The notes beneath the pieces are model-generated. The model made no database searches and was not told where the DNA came from. It saw nothing but the letters and a program-made list of their open reading frames with translations. From Actinomycetota bacterium (GTDB lineage: Bacteria; Actinomycetota; Actinomycetes; Actinomycetales; Microbacteriaceae), in assembly GCA_020160915.1 (NCBI GenBank), contig JAIUPK010000003.1:372001-436000 (forward strand): 64,000 bases of DNA. The letters run 5' to 3'. Below are positions 18,011 to 27,599 of the stretch, piece by piece (position 1 is the stretch's first letter; each line of letters starts with the position of its first letter). A program made the position numbers and the translations under genes.

Positions 18011-18300
18011 CCTGTGGGAGGCGGCCGGTTTCGATACGCGCTGCGCGCTACTCAACCAGCGGAGAGCGACCTGCGGGAGGCGGCCTGGTTTCGATACGCG
18101 CTGCGCGCTACTCAACCAGCGGAGAGCGACCTGCGGGAGGCGGCCTGGTTTCGATACGCGCTGCGCGCTACTCAACCAGCGGAGAGCGACCTGCGGGAGG
18201 CGGCCTGGTTTCGATACGCGCTGCGCGCTACTCAACCAGCGGAGAGTGGCCTGCGGGAGGCGGCCTGGTTTCGATACGCGCTGCGCGCTACTCAACCAGC
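18011..18300. repeat. Five tandem ~60-bp repeats carrying GGTTTCGATACG...CTACTCAACC
   Basis: Copies begin at 18011, 18070, 18130, 18190 and 18250. The last four are 60 bp and nearly identical; the first is one base shorter and more diverged. Each unit includes an imperfect hairpin (GGTT...AACC outside, CGCG...CGCG inside) that also occurs singly at 30917-30949. There are no unique spacers, so this is not a CRISPR array. It lies between tadA and the 6C RNA. Near-identity suggests recent expansion. Confidence 0.95.
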
Positions 18301-18328
18301 GGACTCACGCAACCCAACCACCCACGAC

Positions 18329-18353
18329 GCGTCGGCGGCGGGGACGCCGACGC
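18329..18353 (-). terminator. GC-rich hairpin downstream of the 6C RNA
   Basis: GCGTCGGCG (18329-18337) pairs perfectly with CGCCGACGC (18345-18353) over a 7-nt loop. On the minus strand it follows the second 6C hairpin and TATTTAAG by a few bases. It could act as a backup terminator, but has no clear T-run. Confidence 0.4.
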
Positions 18354-18354
18354 C

Positions 18355-18456
18355 TTAAATAGAGAGGGGCGGCGCCCATTGGGGGGAACGGGCGCCGCCA
18401 CAGCAGTGCCGGATTGGGGGGAATCACTGGCACCACTTGCCGCACTTGCGTGCGAC
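18355..18456 (-). ncRNA. 6C small RNA
   Basis: On the minus strand two stem-loops each present exactly six cytosines. The first (18409-18433) has GTGCC/GGCAC outside and GATT-CCCCCC-AATC inside. The second (18368-18399) has a perfect 10-bp stem GGCGGCGCCC/GGGCGCCGCC closed by GTT-CCCCCC-AAT, followed by CCTCTCTATTT. Two hairpins with C6 loops define the actinobacterial 6C RNA family, an sRNA acting through its C-rich loops. Its position beside the tad locus matches what I recall for mycobacteria and streptomycetes. The ends are estimated. Confidence 0.86.
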
Positions 18457-18462
18457 CGCCCC

Positions 18463-18490
18463 AGTGTATCGCAGTGCGTCTCAAACTCAA
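18463..18490 (-). promoter_or_regulatory. Probable promoter of the 6C RNA
   Basis: On the minus strand TTGAGT (complement of 18485-18490) is separated by 16 bp from TACACT (complement of 18463-18468), a good vegetative-sigma promoter. It would start transcription near 18456, about 23 nt before the first hairpin. Confidence 0.55.
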
Positions 18491-18582
18491 TGGGAAGTTG
18501 CCGCGCGGCACTAGGATCGGACAGTTACCTGTTCAACAGTTCGCGGCATCCTGGCAGCCCCGCGAGATCGACGAGGATCTGC

Positions 18583-20553
<1,971 letters not shown>

Positions 20554-20587
20554 CCCACCGCCGAAGTTCGCCGAGCGCGAGTGAGGG

Positions 20588-20684
20588 CGACGGGTATCGG
20601 ATTTCTCGCTAGTTTCGGTGAGTTCGATGACCCGCATGGGTCGTCGAACTCACCGATGTCTGAGCTGAAATCCGATGCCCGTCG
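20588..20684. repeat. Very long intergenic palindrome between acs and ridA
   Basis: A 46-nt left arm (20588-20633) and a 47-nt right arm (20638-20684) surround a 4-nt GCAT loop. The outer blocks CGACGGGTATCGGATTT / AAATCCGATGCCCGTCG and inner blocks GGTGAGTTCGATGACCC / GGGTCGTCGAACTCACC pair almost perfectly, with a mismatched middle. It lies between two convergent genes, so it may terminate both, but the length is far beyond a normal terminator. Confidence 0.85.
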
Positions 20685-20696
20685 ACCGAACGCACC

Positions 20697-21158
20697 TCAG
20701 GCGAACTCGAAGACGAACTCCACCTCGACCGGCGCATCCAGCGGTAGCACGGCAACGCCTACCGCGCTGCGCGCGTGCTGGCCCGACTCACCGAAGATCT
20801 CGGCGAGCAGTTCCGACGCGCCGTTGATGACGCCCGGCTGGCCGGTGAACGCGGGGTCGGATGCGACGAATCCGACGACCTTGACGACGCGCGTGATCCT
20901 GTCCAGCGACCCGATCGCGCTGCGGGCGGCGGCCAGGCCGTTGAGCACGCAGGTGCGGGCTAGCTGCTTCGCGGCATCCGCGTCGACCTCGGCACCGACT
21001 TTGCCCGTCAGCGGCAGCGCACCATCCACCATCGGCAACTGGCCCGACGTGTAGACGAGGTTTCCGGTCGCGACGGCGGGAATGTAGGCCGCCACCGGCT
21101 TGGACGTGGTGGGCACGGTGAGGCCGAGTTCGGCGAGGCGGTCATCTAGTTTCGACAT
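20697..21158 (-). CDS. ridA: RidA-family (YjgF/YER057c/UK114) protein
   Basis: This 153-aa protein, MSKLDDRLAELGLTVPTTSKPVAAYIPAVATGNLVYTSGQLPMVDG..., has the family core: YTSGQ, the NGLAAARSAIGSLDRI helix and a C-terminal strand with VGVAVLPLDAPVEVEFVFE. It is probably a long-form RidA-like protein that hydrolyses reactive enamines or imines. The family's usual R-x-x-V-x-V segment is HARSAVGVAVL here. Its start is 1 bp after the stop of the DUF4177-like gene, so the two are coupled. Confidence 0.9.
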   Translation of the reverse strand: MSKLDDRLAELGLTVPTTSKPVAAYIPAVATGNLVYTSGQLPMVDGALPLTGKVGAEVDADAAKQLARTCVLNGLAAARSAIGSLDRITRVVKVVGFVASDPAFTGQPGVINGASELLAEIFGESGQHARSAVGVAVLPLDAPVEVEFVFEFA

Positions 21159-21159
21159 G

Positions 21160-21318
21160 TCAGGCATCCTTCTTCTCGCGCTTGAGGTAGGCCACGAGAC
21201 CACCCTCTGGACCGGTGACAACCTGCACCAGTTCCCACCCCTCGGAGCCCCAGTTGTTGAGGATCGCTGAGGTGTTGTGGATGATCAGCGGCGTGGTCAG
21301 GTACTCCCACTGGGTCAT
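21160..21318 (-). CDS. Small DUF4177-like protein
   Basis: This 52-aa protein begins MTQWEYLTTPLIIHNTSAILNNWGSEGWELVQV and ends in a Lys-rich tail. The W-E-Y...N-x-x-G-x-x-G-W-E-L-V pattern is that of DUF4177 proteins; function is unknown. It sits directly upstream of ridA. The start at 21318 fits the family; longer frames to 21573 overlap the ponA2 5' end and are not family-like. The gene is divergent from ponA2 with a 52-bp gap. Confidence 0.85.
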   Translation of the reverse strand: MTQWEYLTTPLIIHNTSAILNNWGSEGWELVQVVTGPEGGLVAYLKREKKDA

Positions 21319-21370
21319 TGGCGGCATCCGTTCAGGTTCTGGCGGGGTGGTGTCCCGTACGATTGATTCT

Positions 21371-23935
21371 ATGTCTGCCCAAAATTCTCCGCGTCGGGGC
21401 GTGTTCACCGGTATCGCCGGCATCCTCGGATTCAGCGTCCTCAGCGGCCTCCTCGTGACAGTCATGGTCGCCCCCGCGCTCGCCGTGACAGGCATTACCG
21501 CCTCGAGCACCATCGGAATCTTCGACAGCCTGCCCGAGTACATCCAGATCGGCCAGCAGCCTGAGCGCAACACGATCTACGCGACGTACACCGGCTCCGG
21601 CAACTCCGGCGGCTACTACCCGATCGCCACGATCTACGACCAGAACCGGCAGGAGGTGCGCTACGACCAGATCTCGCCGTACGCCCTGGATGCTGCCGTC
21701 GACGGCGAAGACAGGCGCTTCTTCGACCACGGTGGTGTCGATGTCCCCTCGGTGATCCGTGCCGCGCTGGGCAACGCGACCGGCACCTCCTCGAGCGGTG
21801 CCTCGACCCTGTCGATGCAGCTGGTCAAGAACATCTACGTGCAGCAAGCCCTGCAGGAACCCACCGAGGAACTACGCCAGAAGGCCTATGACGCCGCGAC
21901 GTCGCCGTCCTTCGACCGCAAGCTCAAGGAGATGAAGCTGGCAATCGGTCTGGAGAAGACCTACACGAAGAAGGAGATCCTGGCCGCCTACCTCAATATC
22001 GCCTTCTTCGGCGACAACACCTACGGCATCCAGGCGGCCGCACAGCGCTACTACAGCGTGGACGCGAAGGATCTGACCCTCCCCCAGGCTGCCAGCCTCA
22101 TCGCGATCGTTCAGTTCCCGAACCAGCGCGGCCTCTTCGACCCGGAGAACTACGCGGCCAACAAGGACCGCCGCGACGTCATCCTGTACGCGATGTTCGA
22201 CTCGGGCGACATCACGCAGAAGGAGTACGACGAGGCGGTGGCCACTCCGGTCGACGACACGACCCTGAAGCCCCAGGAACCGCAGAATGGATGCATCGGC
22301 GCTTACGCCTATGCGAAGTGGTTCTGCGACTTCGTGGTCAAGAACGTCAAGAACTACGAGTTCCTCGGAGCGAACGAGCAGGAGCGCCTCGACAACTGGA
22401 AGCGCGGCGGCTACTCGCTCTACACGACCCTCGACCTGGACGTGCAGATCAACGCACAGGACCAGACGTGGGCGTACGCGCCCAACACCGAGACGGCGCT
22501 CGAGCTCGGAAGCTCCACGGTGACGGTGCAGCCGGGGACCGGTCGCGTGCTCATCATGACCGAGAACAAGGTGTTCGATGACACCCTCGAGGGCGGCGGT
22601 GCTGGTACATCCGCGGTCAACTACAACACGAGCTTCGACTACGGCGGCTCGAGCGGCATCCAACCGGGATCGACGTACAAGGTCTTCACGCTGCTCGACT
22701 GGCTCAAGAGCGGCAAGGGTCTCTATGAGAAGGTCAACGGCGATGCGCGCACCGAGGAGCAGTCCAAGTTCAAGGACAGCTGCGCCGACGGCGGCGGTTG
22801 GGGCGGTCCGTACCAGTTCAAGAACGACAGCGGCGAGAGCGGCCCGTTCACTGTGTATGGGGCGACCACGGGGTCGGTGAACGGCGCATTCATCTCGATG
22901 GCGCTGCAGTTGGACCTGTGCGACATCCGCCACGTTGCGGAGTCGCTCGGTGTTGAGCGAGCCGACGGCACCCACCTGCAGACGAACCCTTCGTCAGTGC
23001 TTGGCACCAACGAAGTGACCCCGCTGAGCATGGCCGCGGCCTACGCGGGCATCGCGGCGGGCGGTCTCTACTGCAAGCCGATCATTGTCGACCGGGTCAT
23101 CGACCCGACCGGCAAGGAATTGCCCGGTCAGCCAACGGACTGCCGTCAGGCCATCGAACCCGAGGTTGCGGCCACCGCGGCCTACGCGATGGCGGGCGTC
23201 ATGTCCGGTGGAACCGGCACGTCCTCAAACCCGGATGATGGTGTGCCGATCATCGGCAAGACCGGAACTACTGACTCCTCGGTGCAGACCTGGGTCATCA
23301 CTGCCACGACAAAGGCCGCCACGGCAGTGTGGGTGGGCAACAGCATCGGCAAGTATCCGATCCGAAGCTACGAGACCGCAGGCATCAGCGGCGGTCTGCT
23401 GCGACACGTGATCATGCGCTCCACGGTGGGAACGATCAATGCCAAGTACGGCGGCGGAGATTTCCCCGAGCCGTCGGCCGCCCTGCTCACAGGAGCGGGC
23501 CTCGAGGTTCCTGACGTACGTGGTTTGACGCCGGAAGCCGCCAAGGCTCTGCTCGTCGGTCTCGGCTTCGGCTACGAGGATGGCGGTCAGGTCGACTCCG
23601 AGGTGCCCGCCGGCAAGGTCGCCACGACCGACCCGGCCCCCGGCAGCCAGTCGGCCCGCGCGAGCGTGATCAAGGTCTACATCAGCAAGGGCAATAAGGT
23701 TGCATTCCCGGATGTGGTCGGCGATGGCAAGACCAACACGTTCGGGGATGCCTCGGGCACTCTCAACGGCCAGGGTTACAACCAAGTCACCGAGACGTGT
23801 CTCGCCCTCCCGGTCGGCACCGCGCCCGACGATCCCAGGATCGACAAGGTGTCGGCCTCTGACCCGGCACCCGGCGCGTACGTGCTGCCCAACACCAAGG
23901 TCAAACTCACGGTGACGAAGCTCGCGTGCCCGTAA
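21371..23935 (+). CDS. ponA2: Bifunctional class A penicillin-binding protein with PASTA domains
   Basis: This 854-aa protein has one N-terminal membrane helix (about 11-40). A glycosyltransferase 51 domain carries the catalytic Glu113 in DGEDRRFFDH. A transpeptidase domain has STYK (the SxxK motif, in IQPGSTYKVF), SVN and KTGTTDSS. Two C-terminal PASTA-like segments follow (VPDVRGLTPEAA... and FPDVVGDGKTN...). It polymerises and cross-links peptidoglycan. The ATG at 21371 was chosen because homology begins there. It overlaps the metallophosphoesterase gene by 10 bp. Confidence 0.95.
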   Translation: MSAQNSPRRGVFTGIAGILGFSVLSGLLVTVMVAPALAVTGITASSTIGIFDSLPEYIQIGQQPERNTIYATYTGSGNSGGYYPIATIYDQNRQEVRYDQISPYALDAAVDGEDRRFFDHGGVDVPSVIRAALGNATGTSSSGASTLSMQLVKNIYVQQALQEPTEELRQKAYDAATSPSFDRKLKEMKLAIGLEKTYTKKEILAAYLNIAFFGDNTYGIQAAAQRYYSVDAKDLTLPQAASLIAIVQFPNQRGLFDPENYAANKDRRDVILYAMFDSGDITQKEYDEAVATPVDDTTLKPQEPQNGCIGAYAYAKWFCDFVVKNVKNYEFLGANEQERLDNWKRGGYSLYTTLDLDVQINAQDQTWAYAPNTETALELGSSTVTVQPGTGRVLIMTENKVFDDTLEGGGAGTSAVNYNTSFDYGGSSGIQPGSTYKVFTLLDWLKSGKGLYEKVNGDARTEEQSKFKDSCADGGGWGGPYQFKNDSGESGPFTVYGATTGSVNGAFISMALQLDLCDIRHVAESLGVERADGTHLQTNPSSVLGTNEVTPLSMAAAYAGIAAGGLYCKPIIVDRVIDPTGKELPGQPTDCRQAIEPEVAATAAYAMAGVMSGGTGTSSNPDDGVPIIGKTGTTDSSVQTWVITATTKAATAVWVGNSIGKYPIRSYETAGISGGLLRHVIMRSTVGTINAKYGGGDFPEPSAALLTGAGLEVPDVRGLTPEAAKALLVGLGFGYEDGGQVDSEVPAGKVATTDPAPGSQSARASVIKVYISKGNKVAFPDVVGDGKTNTFGDASGTLNGQGYNQVTETCLALPVGTAPDDPRIDKVSASDPAPGAYVLPNTKVKLTVTKLACP

Positions 23936-24894
23936 GTTCGTCCAAGACCGCTGCTACCGCGCTCGGCGCGGTAGCAGCGGTCGGCGCGGCCGCATTCGTG
24001 TGGGGCGCCGTGGTGGAGCGCAACCGCTTCACCATCCGTCACGAAGTGCTGCCGGTGCTCGACCCTGGTGCTCGCCCTATCACGGTGCTCCACCTCGCCG
24101 ACATCCACTTGGCGCCCTGGCAGCATCGCAAGCAGGAGTGGCTGCGGTCGTTAGCGCTCGTCGAGCCCGATCTCATCGTCAATACCGGTGACAATCTGGG
24201 CCACCCCGACGCACTCGAAGCCCTCGAGTATGCCCTCGAGCCCCTCAGCGGAGTGCCGGGCGTCTACGTCAACGGGTCAAACGACTACTTCGGCCCGGAG
24301 TTCAAGAATCCGTTCCACTACTTCACGGGGCCATCAGGTCGCACCGAGCGTGCCACGACTCTGGACACCCCCGCGCTGGAGCGCTACTTCGAGGACACGC
24401 TGGGCTGGCTCGCTCTCAACAACGCCGCGCGAGCCATCGAGCTGAAGGGGTCGCGACTCGAGTTCTTCGGAGTCAACGACGCGCACCGCGGGTGGGATCG
24501 GCTCGACCGGCTCCCCGGCCTCGTTGAGGAGATGCGCGAGAACGTCGGCTGGCAGGATGACCGCACCGGCAGCGAACCGGTCGCGATCGGCGTGACACAC
24601 GCCCCGTACCGCCGCGTGCTCGACGCTTTCGTCACCAACGGTGCGGAAGTCATCTTCGCGGGGCACACGCACGGCGGCCAGGTGCGGGTTCCCGGATTGC
24701 CCGCCCTCGTGACCAACTGCGACATCCCGCGCGAACAGGCACAGGGACTGAGCGTGTGGCACCACGCCCGGCGAGCGGCCCTGCTCAACGTGAGCGCGGG
24801 CATCGGAACGTCGATCTACGCGCCGGTGAGGTTCGCCTGCCCACCCGAAGCTGTCGTAGTGACTCTCACCCCCGGAGATATCGGCTATTCTTGA
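23926..24894 (+). CDS. Membrane-anchored metallophosphoesterase
   Basis: This 322-aa protein starts at a GTG inside the end of ponA2. An N-terminal hydrophobic segment is followed by the calcineurin-like motifs DIH (LHLADIHLAP), GDN, GSND (in place of the usual GNHD), an isolated His in VTHAP and GHTHGGQ. The family hydrolyses phosphoesters and some members act on UDP-lipids in the envelope. The 10-bp overlap with ponA2 suggests a role in cell-wall metabolism, but the substrate is unknown. Confidence 0.9.
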   Translation: MPVSSSKTAATALGAVAAVGAAAFVWGAVVERNRFTIRHEVLPVLDPGARPITVLHLADIHLAPWQHRKQEWLRSLALVEPDLIVNTGDNLGHPDALEALEYALEPLSGVPGVYVNGSNDYFGPEFKNPFHYFTGPSGRTERATTLDTPALERYFEDTLGWLALNNAARAIELKGSRLEFFGVNDAHRGWDRLDRLPGLVEEMRENVGWQDDRTGSEPVAIGVTHAPYRRVLDAFVTNGAEVIFAGHTHGGQVRVPGLPALVTNCDIPREQAQGLSVWHHARRAALLNVSAGIGTSIYAPVRFACPPEAVVVTLTPGDIGYS

Positions 24895-24931
24895 TGAGGT
24901 TCGGGTGCGGTGACAACCGCAAACGAATGAT

Positions 24932-25005
<74 letters not shown>

Positions 25006-25012
25006 CAGAAGT

Positions 25013-25054
25013 ACAGAAGGCCGGGATCACCGTGTGGTGGTACCGGCCTTCTGT
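25013..25054 (+). terminator. Terminator after tRNA-Pro
   Basis: ACAGAAGGCCGG (25013-25024) and CCGGCCTTCTGT (25043-25054) form a perfect 12-bp stem starting 8 nt after the tRNA. The T-run is weak. It may also end the convergent tdk transcript. Confidence 0.75.
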
Positions 25055-25075
25055 CGTTGCGTCAGCAGCTCCGGA

Positions 25076-25741
25076 TCAGGCGAAGTCCGCGTCGGGAGCG
25101 CTGCCGTAGCTGAACTCTGCCTTGGGGCGGTAACCGTTGTTGAGCACCCCGTTGCTCTCCTCGAGGTAGCAGGCGCCGCAGAGCGACTCGTATGTCACAT
25201 CCACCCCGTCTATCGCGACCTGATCGCCGTCGAAGATGTACCTATCACCGACCTTGCGCGCGTTGAACACGGCCTTACGGCCACACCGGCAGATCGTCTT
25301 GAGCTCCTCCAGCGAGTGGGCGATCTCGAGAAGGCGTCGGCTGCCGGGGAAGGCCACGGTCTGGAAGTCGGTGCGGATGCCGTAGGCGAGCACCGGCACG
25401 CCCTCGAGTATCGCGATGCGCAGCAGGTCATCGACCTGCCCCTCGCTGAGGAACTGCGCCTCGTCGACGAGGAGGCAACTGACCGCGAGTCCGGTCTGCT
25501 CCAGGACTCGCGCGCTCTCGGAGAGGAACTTCTCGTAGATGTCCTCGGCGGGGGCGACCGTGAAGTCGACGGGACGCGTGACCCCGAGCCGGGAGACGAT
25601 CGCTGAGTCGCCCTTGGTGTCGACCTGCGGCTTGGCCAGAAGCACCTGCTGGTCGCGTTCCTCATAGTTGTAGGCGGCCTGCAGCAGCGCCGTGCTCTTG
25701 CCACTGTTCATCGCCCCGTACCGGAAGTACAGCTTGCTCAA
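25076..25741 (-). CDS. tdk: Thymidine kinase
   Basis: This 221-aa type II thymidine kinase has Walker A GAMNSGKST at residues 9-17, Walker B CLLVDEAQFL and the zinc pairs CRC and CGAC in the lasso region. It salvages thymidine to dTMP. Its start overlaps the stop of an orphan response regulator by 4 bp (ATGA), so the two are translated together. Confidence 0.96.
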   Translation of the reverse strand: MSKLYFRYGAMNSGKSTALLQAAYNYEERDQQVLLAKPQVDTKGDSAIVSRLGVTRPVDFTVAPAEDIYEKFLSESARVLEQTGLAVSCLLVDEAQFLSEGQVDDLLRIAILEGVPVLAYGIRTDFQTVAFPGSRRLLEIAHSLEELKTICRCGRKAVFNARKVGDRYIFDGDQVAIDGVDVTYESLCGACYLEESNGVLNNGYRPKAEFSYGSAPDADFA

Positions 25742-26409
25742 CTCAGATACCCGTCCTCAGCGGCCCGGCGGATGAGCTCGGCTTTCTTGCTCGCGGGCCG
25801 ATTCACTTTCGCATACTTTTCGCGTACGCGTCGAAGATAGGTCTTCGCAGTCTCGTATTGCACGCCCATCTGCTCGGCAACCTGGTTGGTGCTGAGACCT
25901 GATGCGTACAGGCTGAGCGCCTCTGTCTCGCCGGCGCTCAACTTGGGCCGGGATTGGGCGACGGCCCCTGCAGGCAGAGGGCGCCAGTCGCGCAGCAGGG
26001 AGTGGCGCGGGTCGATGCCCATGACCTTGCGTGCGGCATCCATGACATCGCGCATCGGGAGGGTCTTCGAGAGGAAATCGGCAACGCCGGCCTTCATAGC
26101 GCGTTCGCGCACTTCGGGTGAGTCGAGGCTGGAGAGCACGATGACCTTCGCGCCTGCGGCGCGGCAGGTGCGCACGCGCGCTTCGATAGATACCGGCTCC
26201 TTGAGCTGGAAGTCGAGGAATACGAGGTCGGTCGGGAAGTTGTCGCTGTGCACCAGTTGGAGCCAGGTGCTCGCGCTGAGCACGAGGTCGAAGTCGGGCG
26301 CGTTCGCGCCGATCCAGCTGGAGAGGCTATCGAGCAGAACCTCGTGGTCATCGAGGATCGCCAGGCGCACGCGCGGAGCCGACCTGTCCTCCGATGAATC
26401 CAGACTCAT
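25738..26409 (-). CDS. LuxR/NarL-type response regulator
   Basis: This 223-aa protein has an N-terminal receiver domain (LAILDDHEV with the acidic pair, phospho-Asp in LVFLDFQL, Lys in FLSKTLPM) and a C-terminal LuxR helix-turn-helix (LSAGETEALSLYASGLSTNQVAEQMGVQYETAKTYLRRVREKY). No histidine kinase gene is adjacent, so it is an orphan in this window. It heads a two-gene operon with tdk. A TGTCACCC/GGGTGACA inverted repeat lies upstream at 26474-26517. Confidence 0.92.
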   Translation of the reverse strand: MSLDSSEDRSAPRVRLAILDDHEVLLDSLSSWIGANAPDFDLVLSASTWLQLVHSDNFPTDLVFLDFQLKEPVSIEARVRTCRAAGAKVIVLSSLDSPEVRERAMKAGVADFLSKTLPMRDVMDAARKVMGIDPRHSLLRDWRPLPAGAVAQSRPKLSAGETEALSLYASGLSTNQVAEQMGVQYETAKTYLRRVREKYAKVNRPASKKAELIRRAAEDGYLS

Positions 26410-26473
26410 TGGTGCTGCCCCCTCAGCGCAAGGGCCACAAAACGTGTGGACCTCAGTTCCCCGACTTCGATTA

Positions 26474-26517
26474 TGTCACCCGAACCCCCTCCGGCTGTAC
26501 CCCACGCAAGGGTGACA
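26474..26517. promoter_or_regulatory. Inverted repeat in the response-regulator promoter region
   Basis: TGTCACCC (26474-26481) and GGGTGACA (26510-26517) form perfect 8-bp arms 28 bp apart. On the minus strand CATAAT (complement of 26469-26474) abuts one arm and could be a -10 box. This is a candidate binding site for the regulator or another protein. Confidence 0.4.
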
Positions 26518-26526
26518 CGATTAGGC

Positions 26527-27561
26527 TCAGAACAGAGTCGGCTGGCGTGCCGGCAGTTCGGCGGCGAGCAGGCCGCCACCGGTCACCGCGGCGCGCAGGG
26601 CCGCAGGAGCGTGCGCGCCGAGTCCTCGGGAGCGCATCAGGGGTCTCATCCTCGCTGCGAGCCACTCCCGATAGGCCTTGGGGGCGTATGAACCGCCCCG
26701 AAACAGGTCACGGTAGCGCTGCACCAGTTCGGGATGCTCGCGCTCGAGCCACGCGAAGAACCACTCCCGCGCTCCCGGGCGCAGATGCAGAGCCGTGTAG
26801 GTCAGCGAACTCGCCCCGGCCTCACTCGCCTGAGCGATCGCACGCTCCAGGTGCTCGACGCTGTCGGTGAGATACGGCAGCACGGGCATGAGAAAGACGG
26901 AACAGTTCAGCCCATGCTCCCGCGCCGCGCGAACGGTGTCCAGTCGCGCCCGCGTGCTGGGTGTGCCGGGCTCGATTGACTGCTGGAGCTCATCGTCGTA
27001 GATCGCGATGGACATCGCGAGGTGCACGGGCACCACGCCGGCGGCTTCGGCGATCAGCGGCAGGTCGCGGCGCAGCAGTGTGCCCTTGGTGAGGATGCTC
27101 AGCGGCGTGCCACTCTCGGCGAGCGCGGCGATGATGCCGGGCATGAGGCGGTACCTGCCCTCGGCGCGCTGGTAGGGATCGGTGTTGGTGCCGAGTGCGA
27201 CGGCCTCGTGCTTCCAGCTCGGCTTCGCCAGTTCCTTGGCGAGCACCTCGGCGACGTTGACCTTGACGATGACCTCGCTGTCGAAGTCCTTGCCCGCGTC
27301 GAGGTCGAGATAGGTGTGGGTGTTGCGGGCGAAGCAGTACACACATGCATGGCTGCATCCGCGGTACGGGTTGATCGTCCAGCCGAACGGCATCGCGCTC
27401 TCGCCGGGCACGCGGTTGAGCGCGCTCTTGGCGAGCACCTCGTGAAAGCGCACACCGGCGAACTCGGGAGTCGTCACCGACCGCACCAGGTTCGACAGCC
27501 GAGCAAGACCCGGGAGCGCATCAGCGCGCTCGGAGTCGAGCTGCTGACCGTTCCACCTCAT
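26527..27561 (-). CDS. Rv2578c-type radical SAM protein
   Basis: This 344-aa protein begins MRWNGQQLDSE and has the iron-sulfur motif CSHACVYC (C-x3-C-x2-C) in NPYRGCSHACVYCFARNTHTYLDLDAG, plus AVALGTNTDPYQRAEGRYRLM and ILTKG, typical of spore-photoproduct-lyase-like radical SAM proteins. The start at 27561 was chosen because homology begins there and a perfect LexA box ends 9 bp upstream. It is likely part of the SOS response; its chemistry is unknown. Confidence 0.9.
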   Translation of the reverse strand: MRWNGQQLDSERADALPGLARLSNLVRSVTTPEFAGVRFHEVLAKSALNRVPGESAMPFGWTINPYRGCSHACVYCFARNTHTYLDLDAGKDFDSEVIVKVNVAEVLAKELAKPSWKHEAVALGTNTDPYQRAEGRYRLMPGIIAALAESGTPLSILTKGTLLRRDLPLIAEAAGVVPVHLAMSIAIYDDELQQSIEPGTPSTRARLDTVRAAREHGLNCSVFLMPVLPYLTDSVEHLERAIAQASEAGASSLTYTALHLRPGAREWFFAWLEREHPELVQRYRDLFRGGSYAPKAYREWLAARMRPLMRSRGLGAHAPAALRAAVTGGGLLAAELPARQPTLF

Positions 27562-27569
27562 GCAGACAG

Positions 27570-27585
27570 TCGAACATGTGTTCGA
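27570..27585. promoter_or_regulatory. LexA (SOS) box
   Basis: TCGAACATGTGTTCGA is a perfect 16-bp match to the actinobacterial SOS box TCGAAC-N4-GTTCGA. It ends in the promoter 9 bp before the radical SAM start codon, so LexA would repress that gene until DNA damage. Confidence 0.9.
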
Positions 27586-27599
27586 ATGTCTGTCAACCG

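Noticed and set aside
18011-18300. CRISPR-like repeat array
   Set aside because: The repeats are contiguous 60-bp units with no unique spacers, and no cas genes are present.
17848-18582. N-terminal extension of acs through the tandem repeats
   Set aside because: The translated repeats are not part of acetyl-CoA synthetase, and a well-placed ATG with GAGGA lies at 18583.
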